Source: JBGQDM01 sp041495845 (GTDB lineage Bacteria; Acidobacteriota; Terriglobia; Terriglobales; Acidobacteriaceae). From it: a DNA stretch of 64,000 nt. The translations under genes and the position numbers were made by a program. This document shows, piece by piece, positions 8,791 through 16,759 of the stretch; within the stretch, counting starts at the first letter, position 1, and each line of letters starts with the position of its first letter. The notes beneath the pieces were generated by a model that saw only the letters and a program-made list of their open reading frames with translations, made no database searches and was not told the origin of the DNA. The stretch covers positions 7,690 through 71,689 of the forward strand of contig JBGQDM010000004.1 in the NCBI GenBank assembly GCA_041495845.1. The letters are read 5' to 3'.

Positions 8791-9168
8791 ATGGCCGGAT
8801 ATGGCGACACCTTCCTTTTCTGCGACAAAGATGACGAGGAAGCCCACCTCAATATTGTCATAACGGAACCTACGAGCACTGGCGAAGTGATCACCGTAGC
8901 TGTGACCACTCGACACAAGAAATCCGATGCAATGGTTCCGCTGGAAGTCGGCGATCACCCCTATATCAAGCATCCCTCCGTATTGACCTTCGCCTATGCG
9001 AAGATCAGGACGATAACAGCAATCGAGAAGGTCATCGAGAACGGGGATGCCAAGAAATGCGAACCCATGGATGAGAAGTTCCTGCGAAGGGCTCGTAGCG
9101 CACTGACGGAATCCGAATTCACGCCTTATGAAGTAGTGGAGTTTTACCGAGGACTGGGCTTGGAGTGA
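8791..9168 (+). CDS. small protein, candidate toxin partner of the Panacea protein
   Basis: The 125-residue product begins directly after the stop of the Panacea gene. Its N-terminal 80 residues are beta-rich (LNIVITEPTSTGEVITVAVTT, then SDAMVPLEVGDHPYIKHPSVLTFAYAK), suggesting a small barrel reminiscent of PemK/SH3-like toxins. The C-terminal 40 residues are helical. I do not recognise a named family or catalytic residues. Context (Panacea gene first, zero spacing, small second gene) matches the usual order of PanAT loci, so a toxin role is the best inference. Confidence 0.5.
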   Translation: MAGYGDTFLFCDKDDEEAHLNIVITEPTSTGEVITVAVTTRHKKSDAMVPLEVGDHPYIKHPSVLTFAYAKIRTITAIEKVIENGDAKKCEPMDEKFLRRARSALTESEFTPYEVVEFYRGLGLE

Positions 9169-9351
9169 AGATGAAAATGGAACCGTGGCGGCCAGTTTTT
9201 GTCGTGACAGGACACCTTCCTCAATTTCTTGTCAAGCCCCCGAAATCGCCGTTTTGCTGCCATCTGGCTGATTTCATTCATAAAATGTTCCTCCGCCGCG
9301 TGTCGGTTTACCCCCTTCCAATTTGATATTCTGAATACAGAGGGACAGTTC

Positions 9352-9383
9352 AAAGGCGCAGGCCATGCGGCCCGCGCCTTTTC
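9352..9383 (+). terminator. intrinsic terminator after the Panacea pair
   Basis: AAAGGCGC and GGCC pair with GGCC and GCGCCTTT around ATGC, with one A-C mismatch, and are followed by TT. It lies about 180 bases after the last stop. The stretch 9169-9351 holds no recognisable gene. Confidence 0.6.
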
Positions 9384-9448
9384 CTTTGATATCAACAAAA
9401 CTGATGAAAGCGGGAGTGCCGGCCAACCAGCCGGCCATTTTCTTGAGG

Positions 9449-9940
9449 ATGACAATTGCGAGAATTGGGAGCGGGGCGGGGTGGATTGGGAGTTTGTGGG
9501 GGGTGACGGAGCGGAAGGCGCGGCCGGCGCCGACCCGGGAGCCGAAGCGGCGGGGCGAACTGGCGGAACTGGCGTTTGCGCTGAAAGCCACGAGCCTGGG
9601 GTTTGCCGTGGCCAAGCCTTATGGCGACAGCGAGCGCTATGACTTTGTGCTGGACAACGGGAAGCGGTTGGTGCGGGTGCAAGTGAAGTCGGCGACCCGG
9701 TGCGACAAATACGGGGCGTACTTCATCACGGCGCACCGAAGCTCGAATGCGACGGCGACCCCTTACACGGTGAGCGAGATCGATTTTCTGGTGGCGCACG
9801 TGTGTCCGGAAGATGCGTGGTTTGTGATTCCGGTGGAGGCGTTCGTGCCGCGGACGAGTCTGCACGTGTTTGGGAAAGACCGGGGCGAGTGTGGGCTGTT
9901 CTGGCGGTATCGGGAGGCGTGGGAGCTGATGCGGGGGTAG
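9449..9940 (+). CDS. PD-(D/E)XK nuclease family protein (group I intron-associated endonuclease type)
   Basis: The core follows the PD-(D/E)XK pattern: a helix with KRRGELAELAFA, a strand-turn with DSERYDFVLDN carrying the acidic residue, and the strand RVQVKSA carrying the (D/E/Q)xK motif. A conserved YFITAHR segment follows. This matches small stand-alone endonuclease-like proteins frequent in Acidobacteriota, called 'group I intron-associated'; no intron is seen here. The start is uncertain among ATG 9404, ATG 9449 and GTG 9503; about 145-180 residues result. It lies between a terminator and the repeat island, which fits an accessory or mobile gene. Confidence 0.6.
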   Translation: MTIARIGSGAGWIGSLWGVTERKARPAPTREPKRRGELAELAFALKATSLGFAVAKPYGDSERYDFVLDNGKRLVRVQVKSATRCDKYGAYFITAHRSSNATATPYTVSEIDFLVAHVCPEDAWFVIPVEAFVPRTSLHVFGKDRGECGLFWRYREAWELMRG

Positions 9941-9957
9941 CGTCCCTTCGCCTTCGG

Positions 9958-10125
9958 CTCGAGGGCAGGCAGCCCGCGCCACACGGGCGGTTTCGGTCGC
10001 GGCAGTCGGGCGCCCTTGCGGGGCGTGAGGGGATTTGTTTGCTTACCCCGGACTTACGTCCGGGGCTTTCCAGTGCCGCCCCTTTGGGGCTGTTGGGTGG
10101 CGACGGCGAGCCCGATTGCAGAAGT
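9958..10125. repeat. 168-bp direct repeat, copy A
   Basis: It begins CTCGAGGGCAGGCAGCCCGCG and ends GATTGCAGAAGT. The inner 80 bases are almost identical to copy B, 391 bp downstream. They include the perfect palindrome CCCCGGAC-TTAC-GTCCGGGG and a GCCCC-TTT-GGGGC hairpin. Confidence 0.75.
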
Positions 10126-10218
10126 GAAGTTATTTTCGAAATTGACGAATTTTCGGATTGACGAATTGAAGAACGTTGGGCGCCCTTCGGGCGCGTAGGG
10201 AGAAATACGTCCGCTTAT

Positions 10219-10238
10219 GGCGCCCCTGAAGGGGCGCC
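10219..10238. repeat. perfect hairpin GGCGCCCC/GGGGCGCC
   Basis: The stem is 8 bp with a TGAA loop. It lies between the two 168-bp repeats, in a spacer that also contains an imperfect GGGCGCCC/GGGCGC hairpin at about 10178. Confidence 0.6.
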
Positions 10239-10348
10239 CTGATACGAAGCCTGCTTCTCCTGCGGCTCGAGGGCAGGCTCCTGCAGGCGATTGCAGAAGT
10301 CAGATTGCAGATTGCAGAACACGGGGGCGAGGGAGCTTCGGCGTTCGC

Positions 10349-10516
10349 CTCGAGGGCAGGCAGCCCGCGGCACATATGCGTTTTCGTTCGCGGCAGTCGG
10401 GCGCCCTGGCGGGGCGTGGGGGGATTTGTTTGCTTACCCCGGACTTACGTCCGGGGCTTTCCAGTGCCGCCCCTTTGGGGCTGTTGGGTGGCGACGGCGA
10501 GCTCGATTGCAGAAGT
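10349..10516. repeat. 168-bp direct repeat, copy B
   Basis: This copy is collinear with copy A without visible gaps. Most differences are in bases 20-50 of the repeat. The central palindrome CCCCGGAC/GTCCGGGG is unchanged. Confidence 0.75.
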
Positions 10517-10654
10517 CAGATTGCAGATGGCAGAAGTGAAAGCCGCAACCTCACACGGAAATGAGAAGTTGCTGGGAGGGAGCATTGCGGCTCGAGGGCA
10601 GGCTGGGCCTACGCGAGCGTGCATCTGCTACCATCTCCGACGGAGAGGGCGGCG

Positions 10655-11506
10655 ATGGCTCGAGGCAAAGTTCCACGGCAACCGGCGAGGAGTGGGCGCC
10701 AGGAAGGCGTACGCAGGAGCAGTGTGCCGCGCGGAGCGTCACCGAGAGCGACGTCTGGGCGCGGGAAGAAAGCGGCAATGCTGCCGTCCGTCCGACCGGC
10801 GACTCCCCCGAAACGGATCGCAGGAAAGGCTTTCAACCCGACGGCACCGGAACGCGTGGCGGAGATTCTGCGGCGGCTTGACCAGCTTTATCCGTGTGCG
10901 ACGTGTGCGCTGACGCATCGTTCGGCGTGGGAACTGGTGGTGGCGACGATTCTTTCGGCGCAGTGCACCGACGTACGCGTGAATATGGTGACGCCAGGTC
11001 TGTTTGCGAAGTATCCGACCCCGCAACACTTCGCGGCACTCCAGCCGGAAGAACTGGAACCGGAGATTCGCTCCACCGGATTCTTCCGCAACAAATCGAA
11101 GTCGGTGGTGGGTGCGGCGAAAAAGGTGGTCAGCGAGTTCGGCGGCCAGGTGCCGGACGAGATGGAGAAATTACTGACCCTGCCCGGTGTAGCGCGCAAG
11201 ACGGCCAACGTGGTGCTGGGCACGTGGTTCGGTAAGAATGACGGCGTGGTGGTGGACACGCATGTGCATCGGATTTCGCGGCGGCTGGAGTTGGCCAGGA
11301 ACGACGATCCAGTGCGGATTGAGCAGGACCTGATGCAGGTGCTGCCACGGGAAAAATGGACCAGCTTCGCGCACCAGATTATTTGGCACGGACGCAAGCT
11401 GTGTGTGGCGCGGAATCCAAAATGTGCCGAGTGTCCGCTGGAGAGCCTGTGCCACGCCGGGGACAAGACCTGGTCTACGGTAGAGCAGCACGCCGCGGCC
11501 AAGTGA
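10655..11506 (+). CDS. nth: endonuclease III (DNA glycosylase/AP lyase)
   Basis: This base-excision repair enzyme removes oxidised pyrimidines. The HhH-GPD core carries the catalytic Lys182 in LPGVARKTANV and Asp201 in VDTHVHR. The C-terminal [4Fe-4S] loop is C-x6-C-x2-C-x5-C in CVARNPKCAECPLESLC. The 283-residue protein is longer than E. coli Nth (211) because of a basic, low-complexity N-terminal extension of about 60 residues that could bind DNA. The start at 10655 has GGAGAGG upstream. The upstream region is the repeat island, so the promoter is probably near 10560-10640. Confidence 0.93.
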   Translation: MARGKVPRQPARSGRQEGVRRSSVPRGASPRATSGRGKKAAMLPSVRPATPPKRIAGKAFNPTAPERVAEILRRLDQLYPCATCALTHRSAWELVVATILSAQCTDVRVNMVTPGLFAKYPTPQHFAALQPEELEPEIRSTGFFRNKSKSVVGAAKKVVSEFGGQVPDEMEKLLTLPGVARKTANVVLGTWFGKNDGVVVDTHVHRISRRLELARNDDPVRIEQDLMQVLPREKWTSFAHQIIWHGRKLCVARNPKCAECPLESLCHAGDKTWSTVEQHAAAK

Positions 11507-11518
11507 CCTGGTGATGCC

Positions 11519-11547
11519 GGCGCGCGGCTGTGAAACCGCGCGCCTTT
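11519..11547. terminator. terminator between convergent nth and the hydrolase gene
   Basis: GGCGCGCGG pairs perfectly with CCGCGCGCC around an eight-base loop and is followed by TTT on the plus strand. It lies between two converging genes and may act in both directions, although the minus side lacks a T run. Confidence 0.65.
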
Positions 11548-11553
11548 GTCTTG

Positions 11554-12669
11554 CTACCTTCCGTTCATCTGGTAGTAGGCGGCCTTCACGACTCCGCTGA
11601 AGGCAAAGTCATTGAAGAAGTCGATGTCGTCTTTGTCGTCGCCGGCAAATGTCTGGCGCCAGGCGGCAACATCGATGGCGGCTTCGACGGCTTTCTGCAT
11701 GTCCTCGGGTGATTTTCTGGCGTTGGGGTCGTACTCGTTCTTGTCGACGGCGGCGACGACGGCCTTGAGGAAATCGATTTCCAGATTAAGGAACTCAGTG
11801 CCGTGGAGCACGTTGCCGTGTCCGGGCACAATGATCTGGGGATTGAGCCAGCCGATATTTTGCAGCGTGGTGATCTGGTCCACCGGAAAACCGCCGCCGA
11901 GGTAGGGGATGGGATGGTCGACCAGGTCGCCCACGATGGCGATCTTTTCCTTGGGCAGGAAGGCGATGGCATCGCCGGCGGTGTTGCCGCGGCCCAGAAA
12001 CTTGAGTTGCACCTCGCGTGCGCCGAGGTCGAGTGTAAGCTCGCGATCGAAAGAAACGTTGGGCGCGAGATCGGCGAGGCGGCTGTTCAGCTTCTTGTAC
12101 TCCTCGGCGACGGGAGCAATGCCGGCGATGGCCTTCTTTAGCTCGTCCACTTCGCCCGGGGTGTAAGGCTTGCCGTTGGGGTTCTTGCCGGCGTCGAGTT
12201 GCTGTTGCAGGCGCTGGCCCCGGGTGGGAAAACGCTCCAGCCATCCGGGATTGAAGCCAGCAATCTGCTTCTGCGTTTCTTTGTGGGCGATGATTTCCAG
12301 GCCGGGGAAGGCGTCGCGGTACTCACTGTTGCCCATGGTGTGGTCGTAGTGCCAGTGGGTGTTGAGGAGGTAGCGTACCGGCAGCTTGGTCCACTGGCGG
12401 ATCTGCGCGATGTCCTCGCGGGCGGTGGAGGGCAGGTAACAGGAATCCACCACCAGGACGTAACGCTGGCCGATGACCACCGTGGTCGTGCCTTGGGGGA
12501 AGGTGTCAGGGGCGTCGGGATGGCGGATGGCGTAGACGCCGTCGGCGAGTTGGGTGACGGTGCGGGTCTTGGTGGTGGAGGAATCGGCACGGGCAATCGA
12601 ACCGAAGGCGGCACACAGCAGGAATAGCGCGAACAAGTTTTGGATTACTGAACGGCGGAACAAAAACAT
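11554..12669 (-). CDS. secreted metallo-beta-lactamase-fold hydrolase
   Basis: The protein has 371 residues with an N-terminal signal peptide (about 1-28) and is probably periplasmic. The zinc motif is HWHYDH (His105, His107, Asp109, His110), followed by GRGNTAGD, GDLVDH and VPGHG. In place of the usual His in the third motif there is Asn (GRGN), as seen in a sizeable MBL subgroup. The region 130-190 is an insertion rich in Lys and Pro. The substrate is unknown; it need not be an antibiotic lactamase. It stands alone, convergent with nth. Confidence 0.8.
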   Translation of the reverse strand: MFLFRRSVIQNLFALFLLCAAFGSIARADSSTTKTRTVTQLADGVYAIRHPDAPDTFPQGTTTVVIGQRYVLVVDSCYLPSTAREDIAQIRQWTKLPVRYLLNTHWHYDHTMGNSEYRDAFPGLEIIAHKETQKQIAGFNPGWLERFPTRGQRLQQQLDAGKNPNGKPYTPGEVDELKKAIAGIAPVAEEYKKLNSRLADLAPNVSFDRELTLDLGAREVQLKFLGRGNTAGDAIAFLPKEKIAIVGDLVDHPIPYLGGGFPVDQITTLQNIGWLNPQIIVPGHGNVLHGTEFLNLEIDFLKAVVAAVDKNEYDPNARKSPEDMQKAVEAAIDVAAWRQTFAGDDKDDIDFFNDFAFSGVVKAAYYQMNGR

Positions 12670-12866
12670 AGGTTCTCCTCAGAGGGTGTGGACCGCGGGG
12701 TGACGATCGCGACGAGGGAAATGCTAGCAGCACGGCTGGAGGCGGTCTTGTACGTTCTTGCAGGCTGGCGTCTCCGTCGTCGGCGCCAACCCCGGGTTCC
12801 GCTGCGACCATTGACCGCACCGCAGCGGCCTTCTAACCTAGAAGGAGTCATTCGAGAGGGCACAGC

Positions 12867-13088
12867 ATGGCAGTGAAGCAGATTCGGCTCGGACAGGTGT
12901 GGCGGCGCGACGAAGACGGACAAAACTACCTGGTAACGCGCGTCTACAGCGAAGTGTTTACTCAATTTGCCGTCCTGCGGCCAGCCGAAGTGACCGCGCC
13001 GGATGCGCCCACGGTGAAAGTGAAAGTGGCGCGCGAACCGGACGGCTTCACTCTGCCGGGCTATACCTTTACGCAGAAAGATTTCTGA
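12867..13088 (+). CDS. small conserved hypothetical protein
   Basis: The 73-residue product MAVKQIRLGQVWRRDEDGQ continues with a beta-rich sequence ending GYTFTQKDF. I recognise it only as a conserved acidobacterial small protein; the function is unknown. GAGAGG precedes the ATG by about ten bases. There is no signal peptide. The preceding 197-bp gap (12670-12866) shows no gene. Confidence 0.6.
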   Translation: MAVKQIRLGQVWRRDEDGQNYLVTRVYSEVFTQFAVLRPAEVTAPDAPTVKVKVAREPDGFTLPGYTFTQKDF

Positions 13089-13188
13089 GCGATGGCCGAC
13101 GGAGTGGCGGAGCTCACCCGGATGCGCCTGAACTAGCGGTGCCCCACCCGTTGCTGCCTGTACCGGAGAGAGGTCCGGTTTCCTTTCC

Positions 13189-13812
13189 ATGACAGAGAGA
13201 ATTCTTGCCGTCGTCTTCGTGTTCATCAAAGCGGTGATTGTCGCCACCGGGTATAGCGGCATCGCGCTCTTGATGGCCATTGAGTCGGCGTGCATCCCGC
13301 TCCCTTCGGAACTCATTATGCCGTTTGCCGGCTACCTGGTGTTCGAGGGCAAGATGAGTTTGTTTTGGGTGGCGACGGCAGGGGCGATTGGCTGCAATCT
13401 GGGGTCGCTGGTGGCGTACGAAATCGGCTGCTATGGCGGCCGACCGCTAGTGGAGCGTTATGGCCGCTGGATTTTGCTGACGCGCCGCGAACTGGATTGG
13501 GCCGACCGGTTTTTCCAGCGCTGGGGAGACGCCGCGGTGTTCATCGCGCGTTTGTTGCCGGTCATCCGCACCTTCATTGCGCTGCCTGCCGGCATCGCCC
13601 GCATGTCGCGGCTGCGCTTTCATGTCTACACGTTTCTCGGTTCCTGGCCCTGGTGTTTCGGGCTGGCCTGGCTAGGCCTGAAGTTGGGCGCGAACTGGCG
13701 CGAGCTGGGGAAATATTTCCATCAGTTTGATGCGGTGATTGGCGCGCTGCTGGTGCTGGGCGTAAGCTACTTCGTCTGGACGCACTGGCAAAACCGGATT
13801 CGGGCGACTTAG
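13189..13812 (+). CDS. DedA family membrane protein
   Basis: The protein has 207 residues and about five hydrophobic segments. It has the DedA/SNARE-associated signature: an acidic-proline motif (ESACIPLPSE) and FIARLLPVIRTFIALPAGIARM. DedA proteins act as lipid-carrier (undecaprenyl phosphate or phospholipid) flippases and support proton-motive force maintenance; which lipid this one uses cannot be told. It is monocistronic, with the heptamer repeat immediately downstream. Confidence 0.87.
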   Translation: MTERILAVVFVFIKAVIVATGYSGIALLMAIESACIPLPSELIMPFAGYLVFEGKMSLFWVATAGAIGCNLGSLVAYEIGCYGGRPLVERYGRWILLTRRELDWADRFFQRWGDAAVFIARLLPVIRTFIALPAGIARMSRLRFHVYTFLGSWPWCFGLAWLGLKLGANWRELGKYFHQFDAVIGALLVLGVSYFVWTHWQNRIRAT

Positions 13813-13838
13813 CTGTCAGCTCTCAGCTCTCAGCTTTC
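13811..13838. repeat. four tandem heptamers AGCT(G/C/T)TC
   Basis: Four units of seven bases (AGCTGTC, AGCTCTC twice, AGCTTTC) follow each other directly after the dedA-type gene, starting in its stop codon. Confidence 0.7.
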
Positions 13839-13882
13839 AGTTGGTCAACTTCACACAGATTTCTCGGATGGAGGACAGACTC

Positions 13883-14329
13883 ATGAAACTACTCTCGCGG
13901 TGCCTGGTGGCGATGACGCTGATCGTTTTTCTCTGCGGCGCGGTGCCGGCGCAAGCCCCAGCCGCCTCCGACAAGCCCTACGTCGTCGAGTATTACTACC
14001 GGGCGAAGTGGGGTTATGCCGACGAGTTCCTGCGGCTGTTCAAGAAGAACCACTACCCGCTGCTCAAGAAGCAAGTGGAGTTGGGCCGGATGGTGAAGGT
14101 GTGGATGGACCAGCCGCAGTACCACGCCACCGAAGACGGGCGCTGGGACTATCGCGTGACCATTGTCTTCAAGAACGCGACCGTGGCCAACACGCCCTTC
14201 GACGAGGAGGCCATCAAGCGCCAGATGTATCCCGACCAGGAGACCTACGCGAAAGAAGAGCAGCGGCGTTTTGAGATTTTGCTTTCGCACTGGGATGTGC
14301 CGGTGAAGACGGTGGATCTGGATCAGTAA
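13883..14329 (+). CDS. secreted small protein, probable ferredoxin-like fold
   Basis: GGAGGA at about 13870 and a signal peptide (MKLLSRCLVAMTLIVFLCG, cleavage near AQA) fix the start. The mature domain of about 120 residues begins YVVEYYYRAKWGYADEFLRLF and contains GRWDYRVTIVFKN and YPDQETYAKEEQRRFE. The strand-helix layout resembles the secreted protein at 3397-3825. No catalytic motif is recognised. It is followed 260 bases later by another secreted protein of the same general layout. Confidence 0.7.
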   Translation: MKLLSRCLVAMTLIVFLCGAVPAQAPAASDKPYVVEYYYRAKWGYADEFLRLFKKNHYPLLKKQVELGRMVKVWMDQPQYHATEDGRWDYRVTIVFKNATVANTPFDEEAIKRQMYPDQETYAKEEQRRFEILLSHWDVPVKTVDLDQ

Positions 14330-14466
14330 GGCGCGAATCAGGCCGGACATCACGGTGAAACAAATGCAGGAGCGGGTGAAGGGCAAGTTGAGGGAAGTGG
14401 GTTTCCCAGGTTTTATGGCGGGACTCTTCACCCGAAGAATTCCAAGGTTAGAACGGTGGAAGTAGA

Positions 14467-14492
14467 ACCCGACCCTCGGACTGCGGTCGGGT
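14467..14492 (+). terminator. hairpin between the two secreted-protein genes
   Basis: ACCCGACC pairs perfectly with GGTCGGGT around a ten-base loop. No T run follows, so its role as terminator is uncertain. TATACT at 14517 could be a -10 element for the next gene. Confidence 0.4.
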
Positions 14493-14589
14493 CATAACAA
14501 CACATAGAGACTCTGTTATACTTGCGCCGCTTTCGAAAGAACTAACCAACGGGCCGTTGGGTCCAATCAAGAAAAATCTGGAGGAAACT

Positions 14590-15285
14590 ATGAAAGGCAC
14601 TGGCGCGCTGCTCGCGCTGCTTTTGCTCGCTCTCGTCTTCGCCGTGCCCAATGCGCCTGCTCAGGCTGCCGCGCGCACGGATGTCTATCATGTTCACTTC
14701 GCCAAGGCCGCTCTCGGAAAGGGCGCAGAGTTAGGCGACTCGTTCAAGACCCAAGGTCCCAACGCTCCGATGAAGGGACACTTCATCGCGCTTCGTCACC
14801 AGAGTGGCGAAGATTGGGACTATGCCGTCATTGAGCATCTCGGGACCAAGGCCACCGTGGAGGCGGCGGGAAATCCACCAGCCCCGAACGCTCGCGACCT
14901 CAGCGCCTGGCATGGCGACACGTTTGTAAACGGCCCGTCGTGGGGCGAGTTCGCCCACTCCATGGGTCTGGACGACTCCGCCAAGAGCGCGGGATCGGTC
15001 TACGTGGTCTCGGTTTTTCGCGCCGCCCCCGGGCATCGCGACGAACTGGAGAAGTCGCTCGCCCCAACGCTTACCCCGGGAGAAGCGGGGAACGTGTTGA
15101 TGCAGCACCTTGAAGGCGGACCCTGGCAGTACCTCACTGTCGTCCGGTACAACTCGTGGCAGGACTTCGCGACCAGTCAGAAAGCTAGCGCTGCGGAAAC
15201 GCTCAAACCTGACGGGGGTTGGCTCTCGGTCCGCAATCACGCCGCCTATCACAACGACACGATTACGGATCGCATCGCGCCATAA
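14590..15285 (+). CDS. secreted two-repeat protein, probable dimeric alpha/beta barrel type
   Basis: The 231-residue protein has a signal peptide (MKGTGALLALLLLALVFAVP, cleavage near QAA) and GGAGG before the ATG. Two halves look similar: TDVYHVHFAKAALGKGAELG ... DWDYAVIEHLG, and VYVVSVFRAAPGHRDELEKS ... PWQYLTVVRYNSWQDF. The protein thus appears to be an internal duplication of the fold seen in the single-domain proteins at 3397 and 13883. Function is unknown and location presumably periplasmic. A strong terminator follows. Confidence 0.7.
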   Translation: MKGTGALLALLLLALVFAVPNAPAQAAARTDVYHVHFAKAALGKGAELGDSFKTQGPNAPMKGHFIALRHQSGEDWDYAVIEHLGTKATVEAAGNPPAPNARDLSAWHGDTFVNGPSWGEFAHSMGLDDSAKSAGSVYVVSVFRAAPGHRDELEKSLAPTLTPGEAGNVLMQHLEGGPWQYLTVVRYNSWQDFATSQKASAAETLKPDGGWLSVRNHAAYHNDTITDRIAP

Positions 15286-15310
15286 CTTTTTGCGTGATGC
15301 ACGCACCAGG

Positions 15311-15338
15311 AAAGCCCGGCCGAGAGGCTGGGCTTTTT
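15311..15338 (+). terminator. intrinsic terminator
   Basis: AAAGCCCGGCC pairs with GGCTGGGCTTT around GAGA (one G-T pair) and continues into a TTTTT run. It ends the secreted-protein transcript. Confidence 0.8.
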
Positions 15339-15455
15339 GTTGGTGGCAGCGAGATGAAGGCAGGTCACCCCAAGGCACTCCTGCGAGCAGAAAGAGTCTG
15401 GGGCAGCCAGCGGCGGGGTCGCAAGCGGCGACGGAAAGCGGGAGCGGCACGCTCC

Positions 15456-16004
15456 TTAGCAGTCCGCCGCCGCCAATGCCAGGGCCTCGTTTTGCACGGC
15501 ACGGCCAAACAGACCGACGTCGTCCGCGACCAGCAGGTCTACCGCGGGCGGCTGCACTCGCAGTTGGCGCAACAGCGAGGCTACCTGGCCACGCTGGTAG
15601 GTTTGCTGGTTGGCAAGATGCATCAGCACCAGCCAAACCGGATATTTCCAGCGCCTGCCCGAACCGTCAGTGTAACTGAGGTGACGATAGAGCCCCGCTT
15701 CCCGCAGGGACAACAGGTAGTCCCGAATGCCGTGCTCAACCACTCGCCAGCGGGCGATGAGGTTGGTGAGGGTGAGAAACTCGGCATCGGCGGGTGACGA
15801 TGAAAGTGTGTCACCGTGGAGACGCTCCAGCCAAACCCACTCCGAGCTGACCATATGCGCGAAAGTGTGGCGCAACGAAGCGAAGCTGGTGCTGCTTGAG
15901 TTCTCCAACTGTTCCTGGTCGAGCCTGGCGCACGCCTCCAGTTGGCGGTCCCGGGCCCAGTAGTTGTAAGTGAAGAAGTTACGCAAAGCGACCAAAGGAA
16001 GCAC
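15456..16004 (-). CDS. DinB-family protein lacking two metal ligands
   Basis: The protein has 182 residues in the DinB four-helix bundle family, beginning MLPLVALRNFFTYNYWARDR. Active family members bind a metal through one His in helix 2 and two His in an NHxxYHRGQ motif. Here the first His is present (FAHMVSSEW) but the motif reads NQQTYQRGQ: both metal His are Gln (Gln133, Gln137). It is about 55-60% identical by eye to the intact neighbour at 16122-16670, so it is a duplicated and probably metal-free copy. The substrate of this branch (often DinB-type thiol transferases) is unknown. Confidence 0.82.
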   Translation of the reverse strand: MLPLVALRNFFTYNYWARDRQLEACARLDQEQLENSSSTSFASLRHTFAHMVSSEWVWLERLHGDTLSSSPADAEFLTLTNLIARWRVVEHGIRDYLLSLREAGLYRHLSYTDGSGRRWKYPVWLVLMHLANQQTYQRGQVASLLRQLRVQPPAVDLLVADDVGLFGRAVQNEALALAAADC

Positions 16005-16121
16005 GACTTGATTTCCTCTCTTTCCTGTTCAACATCGTGATTGGCTTCTGAAGGTCCCCTCGGCTCAGATCCTGCTGCGGCCGAAAGGACCACCAACTGA
16101 ACCAGCCAACCCACCGGGAAC

Positions 16122-16670
16122 TCAGCGGACAGCGGGCACCCACCCCCACGTCTGGCTGGGCTCCACCTGGGTAAACAGGCCCGCCTCATCCGCGACCAGT
16201 AAATCCACGGCCGGCGGCTGTACATGGAGTTGTCGCAAGAGCGTGGTCACCTGGCCGCGATGGTAGCTTTGGTGATTGGCAAGGTGCTGAAGCGCCAACC
16301 ACACGGGGTGCTTCTGCGGGTTGCCAGTAGTGTCCGTGTAGTTGAGTTGGCGTTCGAGATCCGATTCACGGAGCTCGGACAGGTACTCCCGTATGTCACT
16401 CTCCACCCAGCACCAACGGTTGATGAGATGGGCGAGGGTTGGGAACTCGTCAGCAGCCGGCAGCGATGCGGGCGAGCCACCGCGGAGACGCTCGAGCCAG
16501 ATCAATTCGGCGCCGAGCAGATGGGCCAGCGTTTCCCGCAAGGAAGTAAAGCTGTTGCCGAGCGGACGGTCGAGCTGTTCCTGGCTGAGCGTGGCGCAAA
16601 CTTCCAGTTGGCGGTCTCGAGCCCAGTAGTTGTAAGCGAAGAGATTCTTGATCGCGGTCAAGGGCAGCAT
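16122..16670 (-). CDS. DinB-family metal-binding protein
   Basis: This 182-residue paralogue of the next gene downstream on the minus strand keeps all three metal-binding histidines: one in LAHLLGAELIW and His133/His137 in NHQSYHRGQ. DinB/YfiT-like proteins are often nickel- or zinc-binding and some are thiol-dependent S-transferases; the reaction here is not known. Both copies start with MLPL and the shared YNYWARDRQLE. They are separated by 117 bp, consistent with tandem duplication, and may share one transcript. Confidence 0.85.
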   Translation of the reverse strand: MLPLTAIKNLFAYNYWARDRQLEVCATLSQEQLDRPLGNSFTSLRETLAHLLGAELIWLERLRGGSPASLPAADEFPTLAHLINRWCWVESDIREYLSELRESDLERQLNYTDTTGNPQKHPVWLALQHLANHQSYHRGQVTTLLRQLHVQPPAVDLLVADEAGLFTQVEPSQTWGWVPAVR

Positions 16671-16759
16671 GAGTTAATTTCCCCACTTTCTTCTTGGGAG
16701 ATGAATTGTTACGGGCGGTCCCCTCAAATCCGGCTACTGAGGAGACCGCCGGCCGAACG

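Larger units (their letters stand above)
9941..10654. repeat. noncoding repeat island with palindromes and two 168-bp direct repeats
   Basis: This 0.7-kb stretch has no convincing gene on either strand. It holds two imperfect 168-bp repeats (listed separately), several GC hairpins, four copies of a ggctcgagggcaggc-like motif (near 9958, 10261, 10349 and 10590), and runs of cagattgcaga-type units at 10290-10320 and 10505-10535. It resembles REP/BIME-like intergenic sequence. No REP-associated transposase is present in the window. Confidence 0.6.

Noticed and set aside
9941..10654. A CRISPR array or mobile element in the repeat island
   Set aside because: The repeats are two long copies and scattered motifs with no regular spacers, no cas genes and no transposase.
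13811..13838. Heptamer run after the dedA-type gene as a CRISPR or coding repeat
   Set aside because: It is a simple tandem repeat of four 7-base units and lies between genes.
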